Positions 1-11,883 of a stretch of DNA of 64,000 bases are shown piece after piece. Position numbers and translations under genes: made by a program. Source of the DNA: Endomychus coccineus (lineage: Eukaryota; Arthropoda; Insecta; Coleoptera; Endomychidae). Location of the stretch: the NCBI GenBank assembly GCA_958510875.1, contig OY294068.1, positions 164,336,388-164,400,387 on the forward strand, given 5' to 3'. Position 1 is the stretch's first letter; each line of letters opens with the position of its first letter. The notes beneath the pieces are model-generated. The model made no database searches, had not been told where the DNA came from, and saw only the letters and a program-made list of their open reading frames with translations.

Positions 1-430
1 ATAGAATCTGCATACATTTTATTCGGTTGAAGAATTCTTAGATGATTCATTCTGAACAAATTTACTGCCTAATTTGACTTCATAGCCTTAATTCAACTCA
101 GTTTTTGTAAATTTTTTGTAAAACTGTTCATACCTAATTTGACATACTGTAAACATAATTATTAATGTAACACAGTGTAAATATATCTATTGTCTTATTT
201 AAATTGGTTCTATTGGTGACAGAAGACATGGGACACTTAATGTCCTACATAAGTTCTACATAAGTTTCAATATGTAGCAAAATATGAGGAAAAATGTCTT
301 TAACAATGCGTGAATCAAAGCTGCATTTGGCAATTTCACATTTATAATTTTAGGCTAATGTAAACCAATATTGTGTTGTTTGAAACTTAACATACATTTG
401 AATACTATAAATAAGATATAATTACCTTTA
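1..430. other. AT-rich intergenic, nothing recognised
   Basis: No long reading frame, no RNA gene and no repeat shared with the rest of the window was noticed here. Confidence 0.6.
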
Positions 431-495
431 TCCACTAAAAATACTGTTAAAGTACTGCGGACTTTTCGGCTACCAAGTAGTCATCATCATAGTAA
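431..495 (-). repeat. Penelope-like element terminal repeat fragment
   Basis: Read on the minus strand this is a close relative of the end of the PLE at 16413-16478. It shares the block CTACTTGGTAG, a CGAAAAGTC block, then GTACTTTAACAGTATTTTT and AGTGG. A further relative lies at 15905-15960. No PLE coding sequence is attached, so this is a solo terminus. It carries a degraded hammerhead-like core. Confidence 0.5.
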
Positions 496-2461
496 CTATA
501 TCGTTTACAGTTTAATGGTTTAGTATCAAATAAATAGATAAATAAATGTAGCTCAGTTTAAGCAACATCCAAATTAGAAAATATTTTCTATTTTGAGAAA
601 GTTGTCATTTTCTCGCCAGAGTTGACACTGAATATAAATCAAAGGATTAATGGTGTTTGTTGATTATATTATAGGAATTGTTTATTTATTTTCTCTCATA
701 GCTGCCATACCCAAATCAATTGAATGGTAAAATGCAATGAATATCCTTCAAGATATCTAATTTAACGATTGAATACAATACATATTTAGATTTTTTGTCA
801 TCAATTTCTCTTACAAAAGTAATCAATCCTCGAGTTCTTGTCGACGTCTATAATTCTTCACTGAAAATTGATGATAGAAAGCTCAATGTACAGAGTTCAT
901 GTCTAATTCTGGTTAATCTTGAAGTGATCGTTCATGATGAATGAATGCGTATTTATTTTCGCTGGTGAAACTTTCATCTTTTCAAATGTAAATACGTTAC
1001 CTTCATGTTTAGTTGTTTGTAAAGGTTTTGCTTCAAATAGTAAAATCTTTGAATATCAATTCATTCTATAATCTCGTTCAATAACCTTTTCCAACATATT
1101 AGTCTTCTCTAGTTCAGTTTGCAGTCTATCAGCCAATATGTTCTCAGATAATCCAACTATAATTCAAGTTCATATAATGTTGACATATGAGCGAGTAAAG
1201 GCGGTAGGTTGAAAAATACTTGGGGGGTATATGTATTTTTGGTATTTCTAAAAATCTACAATTCCTTATCTTTTTAGGTTTTGTTCAGGTAATATAAATT
1301 AATTTTTCTTTAAATTAAGGAAACACTTCCATATAACTTTCACAATCTGTTTCATTTTACATCTTGATGTCACGACCACAATTTTTATTTGACGTGTTTT
1401 AACTTCTTCAAAACTTTATTTACATTGATTTACTTAAGCTAGTAAAATTTTGATTAATTATACGAATATATAATATTATTGGAATAAACTGAAATTAAAT
1501 CTTCATTCCTCTAATACTAATGTACTAGTCCAGTCCCAGGAAATTTTCCGGACTCAACCAAGTGAGATGCGGTTTTTTGCAAACTGTTCGGGAGGCCAAA
1601 TAGATCATTTGAACAATATAACATATTGCCGCTAGTACGTTGTCTAACTTTGGGAGCATAAATTGGCCAATTTTCATGTCCAATTGTTGGTAAAATTCGG
1701 GACAATTCTATACAAGAGTATAGGCTTCCTCTTTCGAAACTAGGTAGGTACTTTTATTCCAATAATAACTAGGGTTTCAAATAATTCGCTACTATTGGAT
1801 TAGGCAAAAAAATATTGTTTGCAACACATACCTAGATAAGATTTTTTTGGACTCAATTGCTATACCAGACTCGACTTACGCCTCCTCCGGAAACAGAAAA
1901 CATTCGTTCCAAAAATCTTTACTTAGGTACTTGTTACAAAAAATGGCTATTTATAAGGTCATGTCAAACACATCCAAACTTGGATATCAGACGAAATACC
2001 ATCGATATTCTCACCTTTTTATCATTTTAAAATCATCAAGTTTTGAACATCGACGGGTTGATCCTCTACCAAAAACAATGCAATAATTGATTGATGATTG
2101 ATTCGATCCACATATCACTTCAAAGTGGCAAATGAGACACATTAATTTGTTCTCTTACATATTATAAATAAATATACACAATGCACGTAGTAAATGTTAA
2201 AACTAAAGGACATTGCTCTATTAGGTTATTTGGTAATTGTTTAGTATACGCCCTTTTTCGCCACACGTGACTATACTCACGTGGTTTAAACTCATAGCAT
2301 TTCATATCAGACTATCTCATAATAATTATTGTGCAAATTCATCTTCATGTCACAATTCAATTTTTTTGATGGTACACAAATATAGACAATACTACCTAAT
2401 TAATCCAGCACTAAGTTTTGGTAAGCAAATTTTATATATAATTTTTCTAATGTGCCTATTA
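496..2461. other. AT-rich intergenic, nothing recognised
   Basis: Only short chance reading frames are present. None has a recognisable domain and no splice-site-bounded exon stands out. Confidence 0.55.
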
Positions 2462-4636
2462 GGTACCATGCAAATCGAGTTTTCTGAATTTCCCAGGTAA
2501 AAGAATGAAAAATGAAAAACTGAAATATGAATTTAAACTCAGAAACATATTCTAAATACTTTTTGTTCACCCAAGTTTTGCGAAAATAGCAAAAACCACG
2601 GAGTTATAAAGCAATTTGTTGCCAAAAGTCGTTTATTTATATATGCGATGCATCGAGTTTTCCGAATTTCCCAGGTACAATAATGAAAAACGGAAAATTA
2701 AAATATAAATTGGTACTCAGAAACATATTTTAAATACTTTTTGTTCTTACAAGTTTTGCGATAAAAGCAAAAACAACGGAGTTATTGAACTTTGTTCGAT
2801 TAAAATTCAATTTAAGCAATCAACTTACCCACACTCTTTTTAACATTTCTTTACAAATTGTGGTGGATGTTTCGGCCAAATTCGAAAAATACCCACTTCT
2901 TATCAGAGAAGTGATACTGACGTTGAAACTTAAGGTCATGTGGGTCTTTCCTCTCATGTGCATCAATTTTTGAGTTCAAAAGATAGGAGCCCAATGTAAG
3001 ACCCAAAACAAAAAAAAACTGCCCCTATGAATCTATTCATCGTACCAAGGTCTGATTGAGTTTAAATTGGAGGAAAAAATAAATGTATTCGAATGGTCTG
3101 AACCGCGACTTGTGTCGACCTTCGAGAATCGAGATATTCGAGTTCAAATTTCGAATCGAACCTATAATGGCCGCTCGGAGCGAAAATATCAGGAAAAATG
3201 TCATACACCATATAGGTAATATAGAATAAAGTCCCCCAAAGAGAATGAGCTCAATTAAAAGTTGCTTAGTAGACCAACCTGAGAGATTGCAGAAGGTTCT
3301 GAAGTCGAAAAATGAAAGTGCAATTCGCGAGCCATCTATTGAAGATATCAAATTGAAAAATCAAAATATATTCTAGAACTAAAATGTGGTTCTTGACGTG
3401 CTGTAAAAGTAATTTCGGTCCAAGATTTTCCCTAAAAATTATCTTGGTCAAGGGTGGTTGTGGAATCTAAAACGTGTGTCTTACTTTACGTTTGAAATAA
3501 TTATGTCACTGTCACACTGACATCATCAATAACCTACAATTTTCATACCTATTTATTTCAGTTGTAAAACAATAATGAACTACAAATTATGAAACAATCC
3601 GGGTCAAAAACTGTTTTGAAATAGTTAATTTTCCGTAAATCGAATGACGTTCACGTGAGAAGCCCGTAGCACGCGAGTTTGAAAAGTACAAACTGGTTGT
3701 ACCTGATACGGCTTTACGACGACTTTTCGCGTGCCGTTTTCACTCCATGTAGTTAGATTTAGTATCGGACCGTGCCCGACGGCCCTTCTTTTTTCGATAA
3801 ATGTCCATTAAATATAAAATTTAATTAAAACAATTTGAGCTATTCTCAGATCTCAGCTATGCGCGTCTAACATGTGACGTACCAAAGGGAATTTTCTGGC
3901 GACTAAAATATACGAAGCGGGTAAAAGCTAGCGGCCCATAGCCAAAAACACTTTATTACAACTGGCGCCGGTCGCACGAGGCAACAAACGGCCCCAAATT
4001 AACAAGACCGAGGTAAAATGTATAAACTCTAACTTATGCGCAGCGAGCTCCTCGAGGCATATGTCAAAATAATTTCGTTCGTAGCTAATTACATTGCGTT
4101 CATGCAATTATGTTTTTAGATAATTCGAACCTTCTAATTTCGATAGGCCACGTGAAAATTCCGGAGTCCAAAGCGCTAAAGACTTCTGAGTGTTACAATA
4201 TTCGTATAAATTCGCGAAGTTTCGCACTTTCAGAAACTTCAAATTAATTATGACATAATTATTTCAAACGTAAAGTATAAGACACACGTTTTAGATTCCA
4301 CAACCACCCTTGACCAAGATAATTATTGATATCCCGGTACAACGTGATTGGAGGGGTGTAGGTTTTTTCTTGCAAAAGATTCCGTATTCTGTTGTTGTCT
4401 GTCACCACCAAAAATTTGAAGTGGATATCTTCAAAAACGACGATTTCGTATCCCTTATTTCGTTTTTTTTTTACACAATAAGTGAGACTATGGCATGAAG
4501 CACAGGGTTTGACTCAAAAACAATGTCACCATCGTTTTTAGACGGTCGATTTGCATAATAATAGCCACCTTAGAAAAATTATATATAAAATTTCCAAAAT
4601 CTTCGATTTTGAAAACAGTGCTACTGGACTAAATTA
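2462..4636 (+). repeat. FB1 repeat family, copy 1 (interrupted)
   Basis: This degenerate interspersed repeat has relatives at 22780-24325 (partly inverted) and 42238-42385. Shared landmarks are a CGGAGTTATTGAAC block, a TTCTTGACGTGCTGT block, a TTTGCATAATAATAGCC block and the end GTGCTACTGGACTAAA. Near its left end it contains two tandem sub-copies about 179 bp apart, beginning ATCGAGTTTTC at 2473 and 2652. The reading frame 2785-2973 is an accidental open stretch that recurs, inverted, at 23400-23690. The copy is split by the TIR element at 3441-4320. No enzyme domain was recognised, so the class is unknown. Confidence 0.6.
3441..4320. mobile_element. Non-autonomous TIR element nested in FB1
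   Basis: Bases 3441-3508 and the reverse complement of 4251-4320 match almost perfectly over about 70 bp, starting ATCTTGGTCAAGGGTGGTTG. The only difference seen is a 2-bp indel. The interior (about 740 bp) is less AT-rich than its surroundings and has no transposase frame. Outside it, the FB1 sequence resumes on both sides in the order found at 23930-24320. No clean target-site duplication could be defined, so the superfamily is unknown. Confidence 0.75.
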
Positions 4637-5767
4637 TCCTGCCCTATCCCGTTAACTGGAATAATTGTTATTATTAATTTCCGAATGGCTGTAACTTTTT
4701 TCTAAAAGGGCAAAGGTAATTGTCATGTTCCTACAATAGGTACTTATCAAGGGCAAGTAGGTGCGTGTAGGTACCAGTGTCGTAGGTAACGTAAAAAATG
4801 TAATTTATAAAAAAATTAAATTGTGGCATAAGGATCAATTTGTACAATATAAGATAGTTCGTAATTGATTGGTGGGAGTGTGTGGAACACGTGCATATAG
4901 CTAAAATGTATGTAGCGAAGAACGTATCTTGGACAATTCCCCTTTTTTTTTCAGTATTTACGATGGGTCGTATTCGGTACCTACAGAGGCAAAGAAAATA
5001 AATTTTTCGTCCCACACTATAAATTAAAACATAGATCGTGTGGTCTAGATATAACGGATGATAGATGACACGAACTTCCTTAAACAATTAAAAGTCTATT
5101 TACATATCTTCTAATAAGGCATGAAAATTAGAGTCATTTCATTATTCATAACACAATCAGATAAAGGGGAAGGCAGTCCTTTCGTAGAATGGCCGTGTAG
5201 ACTAGACATATACCCGTGTTATAGCTTTATTTATTATATCAATGTAGTTATGTAGAATAAGGTTTAATGTTCTATACCACCTTGGACCAAAATACGGTAT
5301 AATCAGTTACGCAAACATCTGCCTCATAGACTCCACCTCTCTGTACACATACTAACCACACAAACAAACAGGGGGAAGGAACAAAGTAAGCTACATTCCC
5401 ATTGGTTCACACGAAAACCCCTCTACAGTATTCACGTTTGAGCAGACGATTACTTCCATTGAGTGTTAGTTCAGAATGTGCTTTGTTTTCTTATAGAGGT
5501 TAGAAGTTTCGGTACGAGTGTTTCTCTAACGAGATTTAGTGCAGTTCAGTTTTGAAATTGTTTACCATAAACCAAAATGTTTTGAGTATTCACAACAGCA
5601 TAATATTCTGAGGTAATTTTCTTATATATTGTGAAGGACGTAAACATACTTGGAACTAGATGAAGAAATGGATGATTTGATGTCATTTACCCACCTGATG
5701 TGAAATAATTTGGTATTTAAAACCTGAATATTTTGTGGTAACATCCAATTGAACATAAAATGCAAAA
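4637..5767 (+). promoter_or_regulatory. 5' flank of the slp-like gene
   Basis: This 1.1-kb stretch upstream of the forkhead gene has no supported coding region. The part nearest the gene (about 5290-5560) is less AT-rich than its surroundings and includes an inverted CCAAT box (ATTGG near 5400). A TCAGTT initiator-like match lies at 5546-5551, but no TATA box was found at the proper spacing. The start of transcription is therefore not determined. The promoter role is inferred from position. Confidence 0.35.
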
Positions 5768-6709
5768 ATGGTAACGTTCGAAGAGCGAAAGATTGCAAAA
5801 GCTAGAATCATGTCAAATACAACTTTCAAATCGTTCTCTATCAATGACATTCTGTCTGAAAACATCCGTCACACGACACCAATAAGTAATGTATCACCGA
5901 ATGATCACCAGCAGGAACATGAAGTGTCAGAAGTTAGTGAGTCCGAATCAGATTGCGATTTGGATGTAACCGGGACATCACCACCATTAGACTGCACTTC
6001 TAAAGTTTCCTCGGATAAAGAAGAGGGTGATAAGAAATCCAAAGATAAGCCACCATACAGTTACAACGCTTTGATAATGATGGCCATTCGTAGCAGTCCG
6101 GAAAAAAGACTCACTTTAAACGGCATATATGAATACATCATGGGCAATTTCCCGTATTACAAAGAAAACAAACAAGGATGGCAAAATTCCATTAGACACA
6201 ATTTGAGTTTGAATAAATGTTTTGTTAAAGTGCCTAGACATTATGACGACCCTGGAAAAGGTAACTACTGGATGCTAGATCCTTCATCTGAAGATGTTTT
6301 CATAGGGGGTTCCACAGGAAAACTCCGCAGACGCTCCACGGCAGCTTCAAGAACAAGATTAGCCGCGTTCCGTAGGACTTTACAAATGCCGCAGTTCTAT
6401 TACCCGAATATGTATCAAAGGTATAACCCATATTTGGTACCTCCTCCTCCTCAGCTATCTGCCAGACCACCGTTTCTGACTGGTTTTCCAGTTCCGCCAC
6501 AGATGTTGGATATAGGAGCTTTTATACGGCAAAATTCAATGGACATGAATGCTTACAATAATTTGCGTTTGGCAAATTCACTACAGCATCCACTTCATTT
6601 ACCTTTCCTACAAGCGATGACAAGCGCATCCAGTTCCAGTTCTCCTGAACCACGATCTTCTCAAGAGGGCCTCCTCAAACCAGTTACAATTATCACAAGG
6701 AACACTTGA
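5768..6709 (+). CDS. slp: Forkhead transcription factor, sloppy-paired/FoxG type
   Basis: This is a single-exon 313-aa protein starting at an ATG in good context (CAAAAATGG). Residues 23-29 (FSINDIL) fit the eh1 motif, which recruits the Groucho co-repressor in this family. An acidic/serine stretch follows (about 52-90). The forkhead winged-helix domain spans about 94-186; it opens [17 protein letters not shown] and carries recognition helix [10 protein letters not shown] (140-149) and wing residues [10 protein letters not shown]. The tail [10 protein letters not shown] right after the domain is typical of FoxG/Slp. The C-terminal half is rich in proline, tyrosine and serine. The length is close to that of Drosophila Slp1. 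Known family role: nuclear repressor/activator in segment patterning and neural development. A second in-frame ATG at codon 15 could also be used. Whether this is slp1, slp2 or a single ancestral slp cannot be told; no second copy is in the window. Confidence 0.95.
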   Translation: MVTFEERKIAKARIMSNTTFKSFSINDILSENIRHTTPISNVSPNDHQQEHEVSEVSESESDCDLDVTGTSPPLDCTSKVSSDKEEGDKKSKDKPPYSYNALIMMAIRSSPEKRLTLNGIYEYIMGNFPYYKENKQGWQNSIRHNLSLNKCFVKVPRHYDDPGKGNYWMLDPSSEDVFIGGSTGKLRRRSTAASRTRLAAFRRTLQMPQFYYPNMYQRYNPYLVPPPPQLSARPPFLTGFPVPPQMLDIGAFIRQNSMDMNAYNNLRLANSLQHPLHLPFLQAMTSASSSSSPEPRSSQEGLLKPVTIITRNT

Positions 6710-7290
6710 ACATAGGTATACACTTCTGTTATTTGGTGCTTATGTGAGGTAGATACGTATTTTTCTTAAAATCGTTTCGGGTAGTTGATATACAGTCAGT
6801 CCTGTGACTGAGCCGAAGGAGTTAAGATAAGTTGATTGAGCTGTCCACTGCCAACAGATGGTGAATGATCACGTCATGAACTGTCAAAGAGCTACGATGA
6901 TCATAATAGGCGGCATGGCAATATCTCATTAAATCTTTTGCTTTATAATAATGGTGGATTATAATAACTAAACCATATGCATAATTTATTATATATGAGG
7001 CTACTCTTGTTTCTATCGATAAATTATATTGTATATTTTCGAAAACGCATGTTCATAACAACATATATACAAGGTGTATAGGTAATGCAATTGGCCCTCT
7101 AATGTTTTTTTTTTGGTCCCAATGATCATTCATTGTACTGTAAATGTCTCAGCTATACAAATTTTCATGTAATTGATGAATTCACATAATGTTGCAGCAT
7201 AAAAATTAACGTTTGGGCAAAAACATGTGAGCATTGGTTGTTTAATGAATGACGCATTTGTGTACAATATGATTATTACCGTGTTTCTTT
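6710..7290 (+). other. 3' flank/3'UTR of the slp-like gene
   Basis: No further coding sequence is seen after the TGA. An ATTAAA at about 6928 is a possible variant poly(A) signal. The sequence is otherwise AT-rich and runs into the satellite array. Confidence 0.4.
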
Positions 7291-7294
7291 TTTA

Positions 7295-9180
7295 AAAGTC
7301 TGTTGAATTCAACGGGCTCGCTCATATTTTAGAAATGCTCCCTATTGATCATTTCATTTTGGACGTTGATGAATTTAACGAGTTAATTTTTTAGAAGTGA
7401 TAAGTATTGAACATTTTATTTTGGAAGTCTGATGGATTTAACGGGTTCATATTTGATCATGTTCTAGAACTGCTAGCTATTGAACATTTCATTTTGAAAC
7501 TCTGATAAATTTAACGTTTTCATGTGATCATATTTTAGAACTACTAACACAATTGAACATTTTACTTTCGAAGACAAAATTTAAGTGATCATCATTTGAT
7601 GATCAACTGCTAATTATTAAACCTTTTATGTTGGAAGTCTGATACATTTAACGAGCCCATGATTGATCATAATTCTTGAGCATTTCATTTTGGAAATCTG
7701 ATAAATTTAACAGGCTCATTCGATCATGTTTTCGAACTGCTAGCTATTGAACATTGGTCTAATAAATTTAACGGGCTCATTTGATGATATTTTAGAACTT
7801 CTAGCTAATTCGGGTGTTTGGGAATCTGATAAATTTAACGGGCCCGATATTTGATTATATTCTAGAACTGCTAACTATTGAACATTCCATTTAGGAAGTC
7901 TTATAATATATGATCATATTCTAGAACTCCTAACTATTGAACATCACATTTTGGGTGTTTGGGAACCTGATTAATTTAACGGGCTCATTATTTGATCATA
8001 TTTTAGAACTGCTAACTATTGAACATTTCATTTTAGAAGTCTGGAATTCTGATAAATTTAACAGGCTCATTCGATTGTAGTTTAGAACAGCCAACTATTG
8101 AACATTTCATTTTAGAAGTCTGATAAATTTAACGTGTTCATTTGATAATTTTTTAGAGCAGCTAAGCCATTGAACATTTCATTTTGGAAGTCTGGAAGTC
8201 TGATAAATTTAACGGGTTCATATATGATCATATACTAAAACTGATAACTACTGACCATTTCATTACGGAAGTCTGATAAATTTAACGGACTTATTTGATC
8301 ATATTTTTGAACTGCTAACCTATTAAACATTTCATTTTGGAAGTCTGGAAGTCTGATAAATTTAACGGGTTCACATATTGATCATATACTAAAACTGCAA
8401 ACTACTAAATATTTCATTTCGGAAGTCTGATAAATTTAACGGACTTATCTGATCATATTTTTGAACTGCTAAGCTATTAAACATTTCATTTTGGAAATCA
8501 GAAAAAAATTTAACGGGTTCACATATGATCATATACTGAAACTGCTAACTACTAAACATTTTATTTCGGAAGTTTGATAAATTGAACGGACTTATTTGAT
8601 CATCTTTTAGAACAGCTAAGCACTGAACATTTCATTTTGGAAGTCTGGTAAATTTAAAGAACTTATTTGATCATATTTTTGAACTGCTAACTATTGAACA
8701 TTTCATTTTGGAAGTCTGATAAATTTAACGGGTTCACATATGATCATATACTAAAACTGCTAACTACTAAGAATATCATTTCGGAAGTCTGATAAATCTA
8801 AAGGATTTATTTGATCATATTTTTGAACTGCTAATTATTAAACATTTCATTTTGCTAATCTGATAGATTTAACGGACTTATTTGATCATATTTCTGAACT
8901 GCTAACTATTAAACATTTCATTTTGGAAGTCTGATAAATTTAACGGGTTCACATATGATCATTTACTAAAACTGCTAACTACTGAATATTTCATTTCGGA
9001 AGTCTGATAAATTTAAGGGACTTATTTGATCATATATTTGAACTGCTAAGCTATTGAACATTTCATTTTGGAAGTCTAATGAATTTAACGAGTTCATCAG
9101 ATCATATTTTAGAACTGCTAAACATTTCATTTTGAAAGTCTGTTAGTCTGATAAATTTGACAGGCTAATTCGATCTTATC
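7295..9180. repeat. Satellite-like array, ~72-bp monomers
   Basis: About 25 diverged tandem copies of a unit of roughly 72 bp are present. Landmarks are TGATCATATTTTAGAACTGC, CATTTCATTTTGGAAGTCTG and ATAAATTTAACGGG. Units on the left are irregular in length and more diverged. From about 8200 on they alternate between type A (GGGTTCACATATGATCATAT, then ACTAAAACTGC and TTTCGG) and type B (GGACTTATTTGATCATATTT, then TTGAACTGC and TTTTGG), giving a dimer of about 143 bp. Some units carry a small internal duplication (GGAAGTCTGGAAGTCTG). No coding frame is present. Confidence 0.9.
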
Positions 9181-9849
9181 ATTCACAAAAGAAAGATAAT
9201 ATTCAACATAGAGAGTTTCATAATGGAACACATCAGTTTTAAATTTTTGTGTTCATCTAATTGATTACTTCTAAATTTTCGTTCACTCGAAAGTGAATAT
9301 TCAAGGAAAACGCGAATTATTTGAAATGACTTTTGGGATATCAGTTTATCTAAAACATAATATTGAATAGGCCGAAATTTGGTAATACTTGATACTATTT
9401 TCCACGCTACCATTTTCCGTTACTCTCTGTCTGCCTATCAAAATTGTCTACAATTATTTCAAGTCGGTTTCATATCCTGAACCAAAAGTTATCGATAAAT
9501 TGAAAACTTCTTGTCTATAGATAAGAGAGAGCAGAACGTTGAGATGAACATTCACTGATTTTTCCACAACTTCTGCTAAATCTACTTAGTGACACTTCGG
9601 AAATGCGTGTTTAATTCTATAAAGCATTTGTTCGTTATTTCTTGAGACTCCAATAATTAAAATTGAGAATGTAAATAGGTGATAAACCTTCGAAATTCAG
9701 AATTCCATTTCAGAATCAAATTTCAAAGTGACGTTCAGGTTAAAATATCTGAGAATATTGTTTGAATTCATGTATAGACTTGTTCTGTTGTTGAATGAAA
9801 AAGTATCGGACCACACAAAATTTTTTCGGTTCTCATATATTGGAAGCTG
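9181..9849. other. Intergenic, nothing recognised
   Basis: Between the satellite and the 140-aa frame no repeat unit, RNA gene or recognisable coding sequence was seen. Confidence 0.5.
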
Positions 9850-10272
9850 CTATTGATTTTTTATATTCCATTTTCCTATACCATATGAAGCTGGTAATGT
9901 ATAATACATAGTTCCTTCACTATCTACCACTATCGTCAGACCATCACTCCGGCTTTGCTTTACCAATATAGACCACATCCCTCGGCCATTGATTATTTTC
10001 AGATCTTTCTTCGTTTTTGATAATAGTGGTGCTGATTGCGTGCATGTGTGGCTTATGAGGGCCCAGAAGGAAACATACTTCCCTTTGCTATTTTTGGAGG
10101 AAAGTGCATTTCCATTTGTTGGTATTAGATTATCATCTCTTACATTATCTACTTCAATACCTGCAGCATCTAATTCTGGAAATATTGAGTCGGTAATAGA
10201 TTCCACATCGATGTTTTTGCATTTAAGAAATATGATGCAAGCTACACGTTCAAACAAACTATATTTGACCAT
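9850..10272 (-). CDS. Unrecognised 140-aa open reading frame
   Basis: This frame runs from a true ATG at 10272 to a stop at 9850. Its composition is protein-like, with mixed charged and hydrophobic residues and alternating strand-like segments such as LTIVVDSEGTMYYTLPASYG near the C-terminus. There is no signal peptide, clear transmembrane helix or motif that I recognise. It is one of the longest frames in the window outside the slp-like gene and the mariner relic. It lies about 420 bp from the end of a mariner element and close to a PLE-tail-like sequence (about 10485-10520), so it could be a transposon remnant or a last exon of a host gene. The opposite strand is also open over 9989-10378, which weakens the call. 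Confidence 0.35.
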   Translation of the reverse strand: MVKYSLFERVACIIFLKCKNIDVESITDSIFPELDAAGIEVDNVRDDNLIPTNGNALSSKNSKGKYVSFWALISHTCTQSAPLLSKTKKDLKIINGRGMWSILVKQSRSDGLTIVVDSEGTMYYTLPASYGIGKWNIKNQ

Positions 10273-10693
10273 GTATCGAGTGGATCTTCATATGTGTACC
10301 TGTATAGGATACGTCACAATCATAAGGCTACATACAAGATTTTGGAAAAGAAAACCCTTGTACTTATGGTACTCGTGACATTTCCTGAATTTTGAATTGC
10401 ATTGTCGATGAGTATTTGGTTCGAACAACGTGGCAGGAAGCAAACCTCGAATTGTGACACTATAATTGAGAAATACTCACCCTTAACCACTAAAAATACT
10501 GTGAAAATTAAAAGTTCCACCAGCTTACGAATCTACCAGCGGAACTTACAACATGAACAATTCAACCCATTGGGAACTAGTTGATAATTAAAGGATCGAT
10601 AATTACTTCAAATAATTTTAATATTCGACAACTAGCATGTTCGCATCCTTCCTATGTACAGGTACATATTCCGAACAATGTTCATCGGAAATA

Positions 10694-11883
10694 CGAGGTC
10701 AAGGTGAAAAGTTCCTGAAAAATGAAACAAGAAATGATTTATTTGATCAGAACTTATTTTATTTCTCAACACAATTTCCTTGTAGCCCGATACACTTCGT
10801 CCAACGTTTTTCTAATTTTTCAATCCATCCAAATAATACGATTTCAGCACTCCTTCAAAATAGTTGTTTGTTTCAGCGATGACTCTCTCTCTTTCCGGCG
10901 AACCATTTCTTCAACTTTGGAAATAGATAAAAATCGGAGGAGGACAAATCTGGATAATATGGTGGATGACGAACCAATTAGTAGCGCAATTCATGCAATT
11001 TTGCAATTGTGACTGCGGACCTGTGCACCGGTGCGTTGTCCTGGTGGAAGATCACTTTTTCCTTTGCCAATTCCGGCCGCTTTCACTTCAAATCAGCGTC
11101 GAATCGATCCAACAGCTCTGCATAATATACGCCGGTGATCGTTTTGCTCTTTTAAGGTAATCGATATGGACGATACCTTGGGCATCCCAAAAAACTTTGA
11201 CATAACTTTGTTGCCCAATAAACCCACTTTGACCTTTCTCGCCTTCGATTTGCACAAGTCTGGTGTATTGTGATGGATCCTTGTTTTGTCCATGGTCACG
11301 AAACGGCGCAAAAAGTCCTTCTTATCACGCTTGAACATCGCCAAATACTCCTTGTCACGAAGTTGTCATGCTTGTCGATAGAGCGCAAATGCGGCTTTCT
11401 CATATGCAAAGTTTATGCAAAAAGTTCCGTACCAGTTCGGTTGAAATGTCCATAGCGTCAGCAATCTCGTGCACATCAACTCGCCGATCGCCCAGTATCA
11501 TACCATGGATTTCATCGGACGATTTCTGGCCTTGTTACCTCAATTGGACGAACAGAACGTCCTTTGTGGTCATAGTACCACAACCAAAATCAGTAAAGCA
11601 TTTGTGAATCGTTCCAATCGATTGTGAAAAGTCCCCATAATGCTTAACAAGCGATGCTTTGGTGTACGAAATGTTTTTTCCATCACGCAAGAAATAATAC
11701 TTAATTAAGACGAAATTCACTTTTTTCCATTTTTACAAAAATGTTCAAGGCTGTTTGCTTTCGTTGGGTGTCAAAACTTCTTTCGTAAAACATGTTTACT
11801 TGTGTTACTTTTTTCAATGTACCACGAAACAAAAGACACAACATATTTTGTGCCATCCTGGCATAGTACAAGTACATCCTTCG
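10694..11883 (-). mobile_element. Mariner transposon copy 1, broken transposase
   Basis: Reverse-strand fragments encode mariner (DD34D) transposase in several frames. The N-terminal helix-turn-helix part lies at 11535-11720 and includes GTIHKCFTDFG; middle and C-terminal parts follow toward 10900. The element end CGAGGTCAAGGTGAAAAGTT begins at 10694 next to TA, the usual mariner target. Its partner end at about 11883 (CGAAGGATGT next to TA) matches poorly and is tentative. The size of about 1.19 kb fits a full-length, decayed mariner. Frameshifts and stops make it inactive. Confidence 0.85.

Noticed and set aside
6300..6500. Minus-strand frame within the slp-like gene
   Set aside because: Antisense shadow of the forkhead coding sequence.
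7295..9180. CRISPR-like array
   Set aside because: Units are contiguous with no unique spacers and the genome is animal; it is a satellite.
9989..10378. 129-aa plus-strand frame
   Set aside because: It overlaps the more protein-like minus-strand frame and shows no motif; treated as its shadow.
10320..10520. Possible signal-peptide exon followed by a GTGAGT splice donor on the minus strand
   Set aside because: The apparent start is GTG, not ATG, and the sequence AGTATTTTTAGTGG is shared with PLE termini, so it is repeat sequence.
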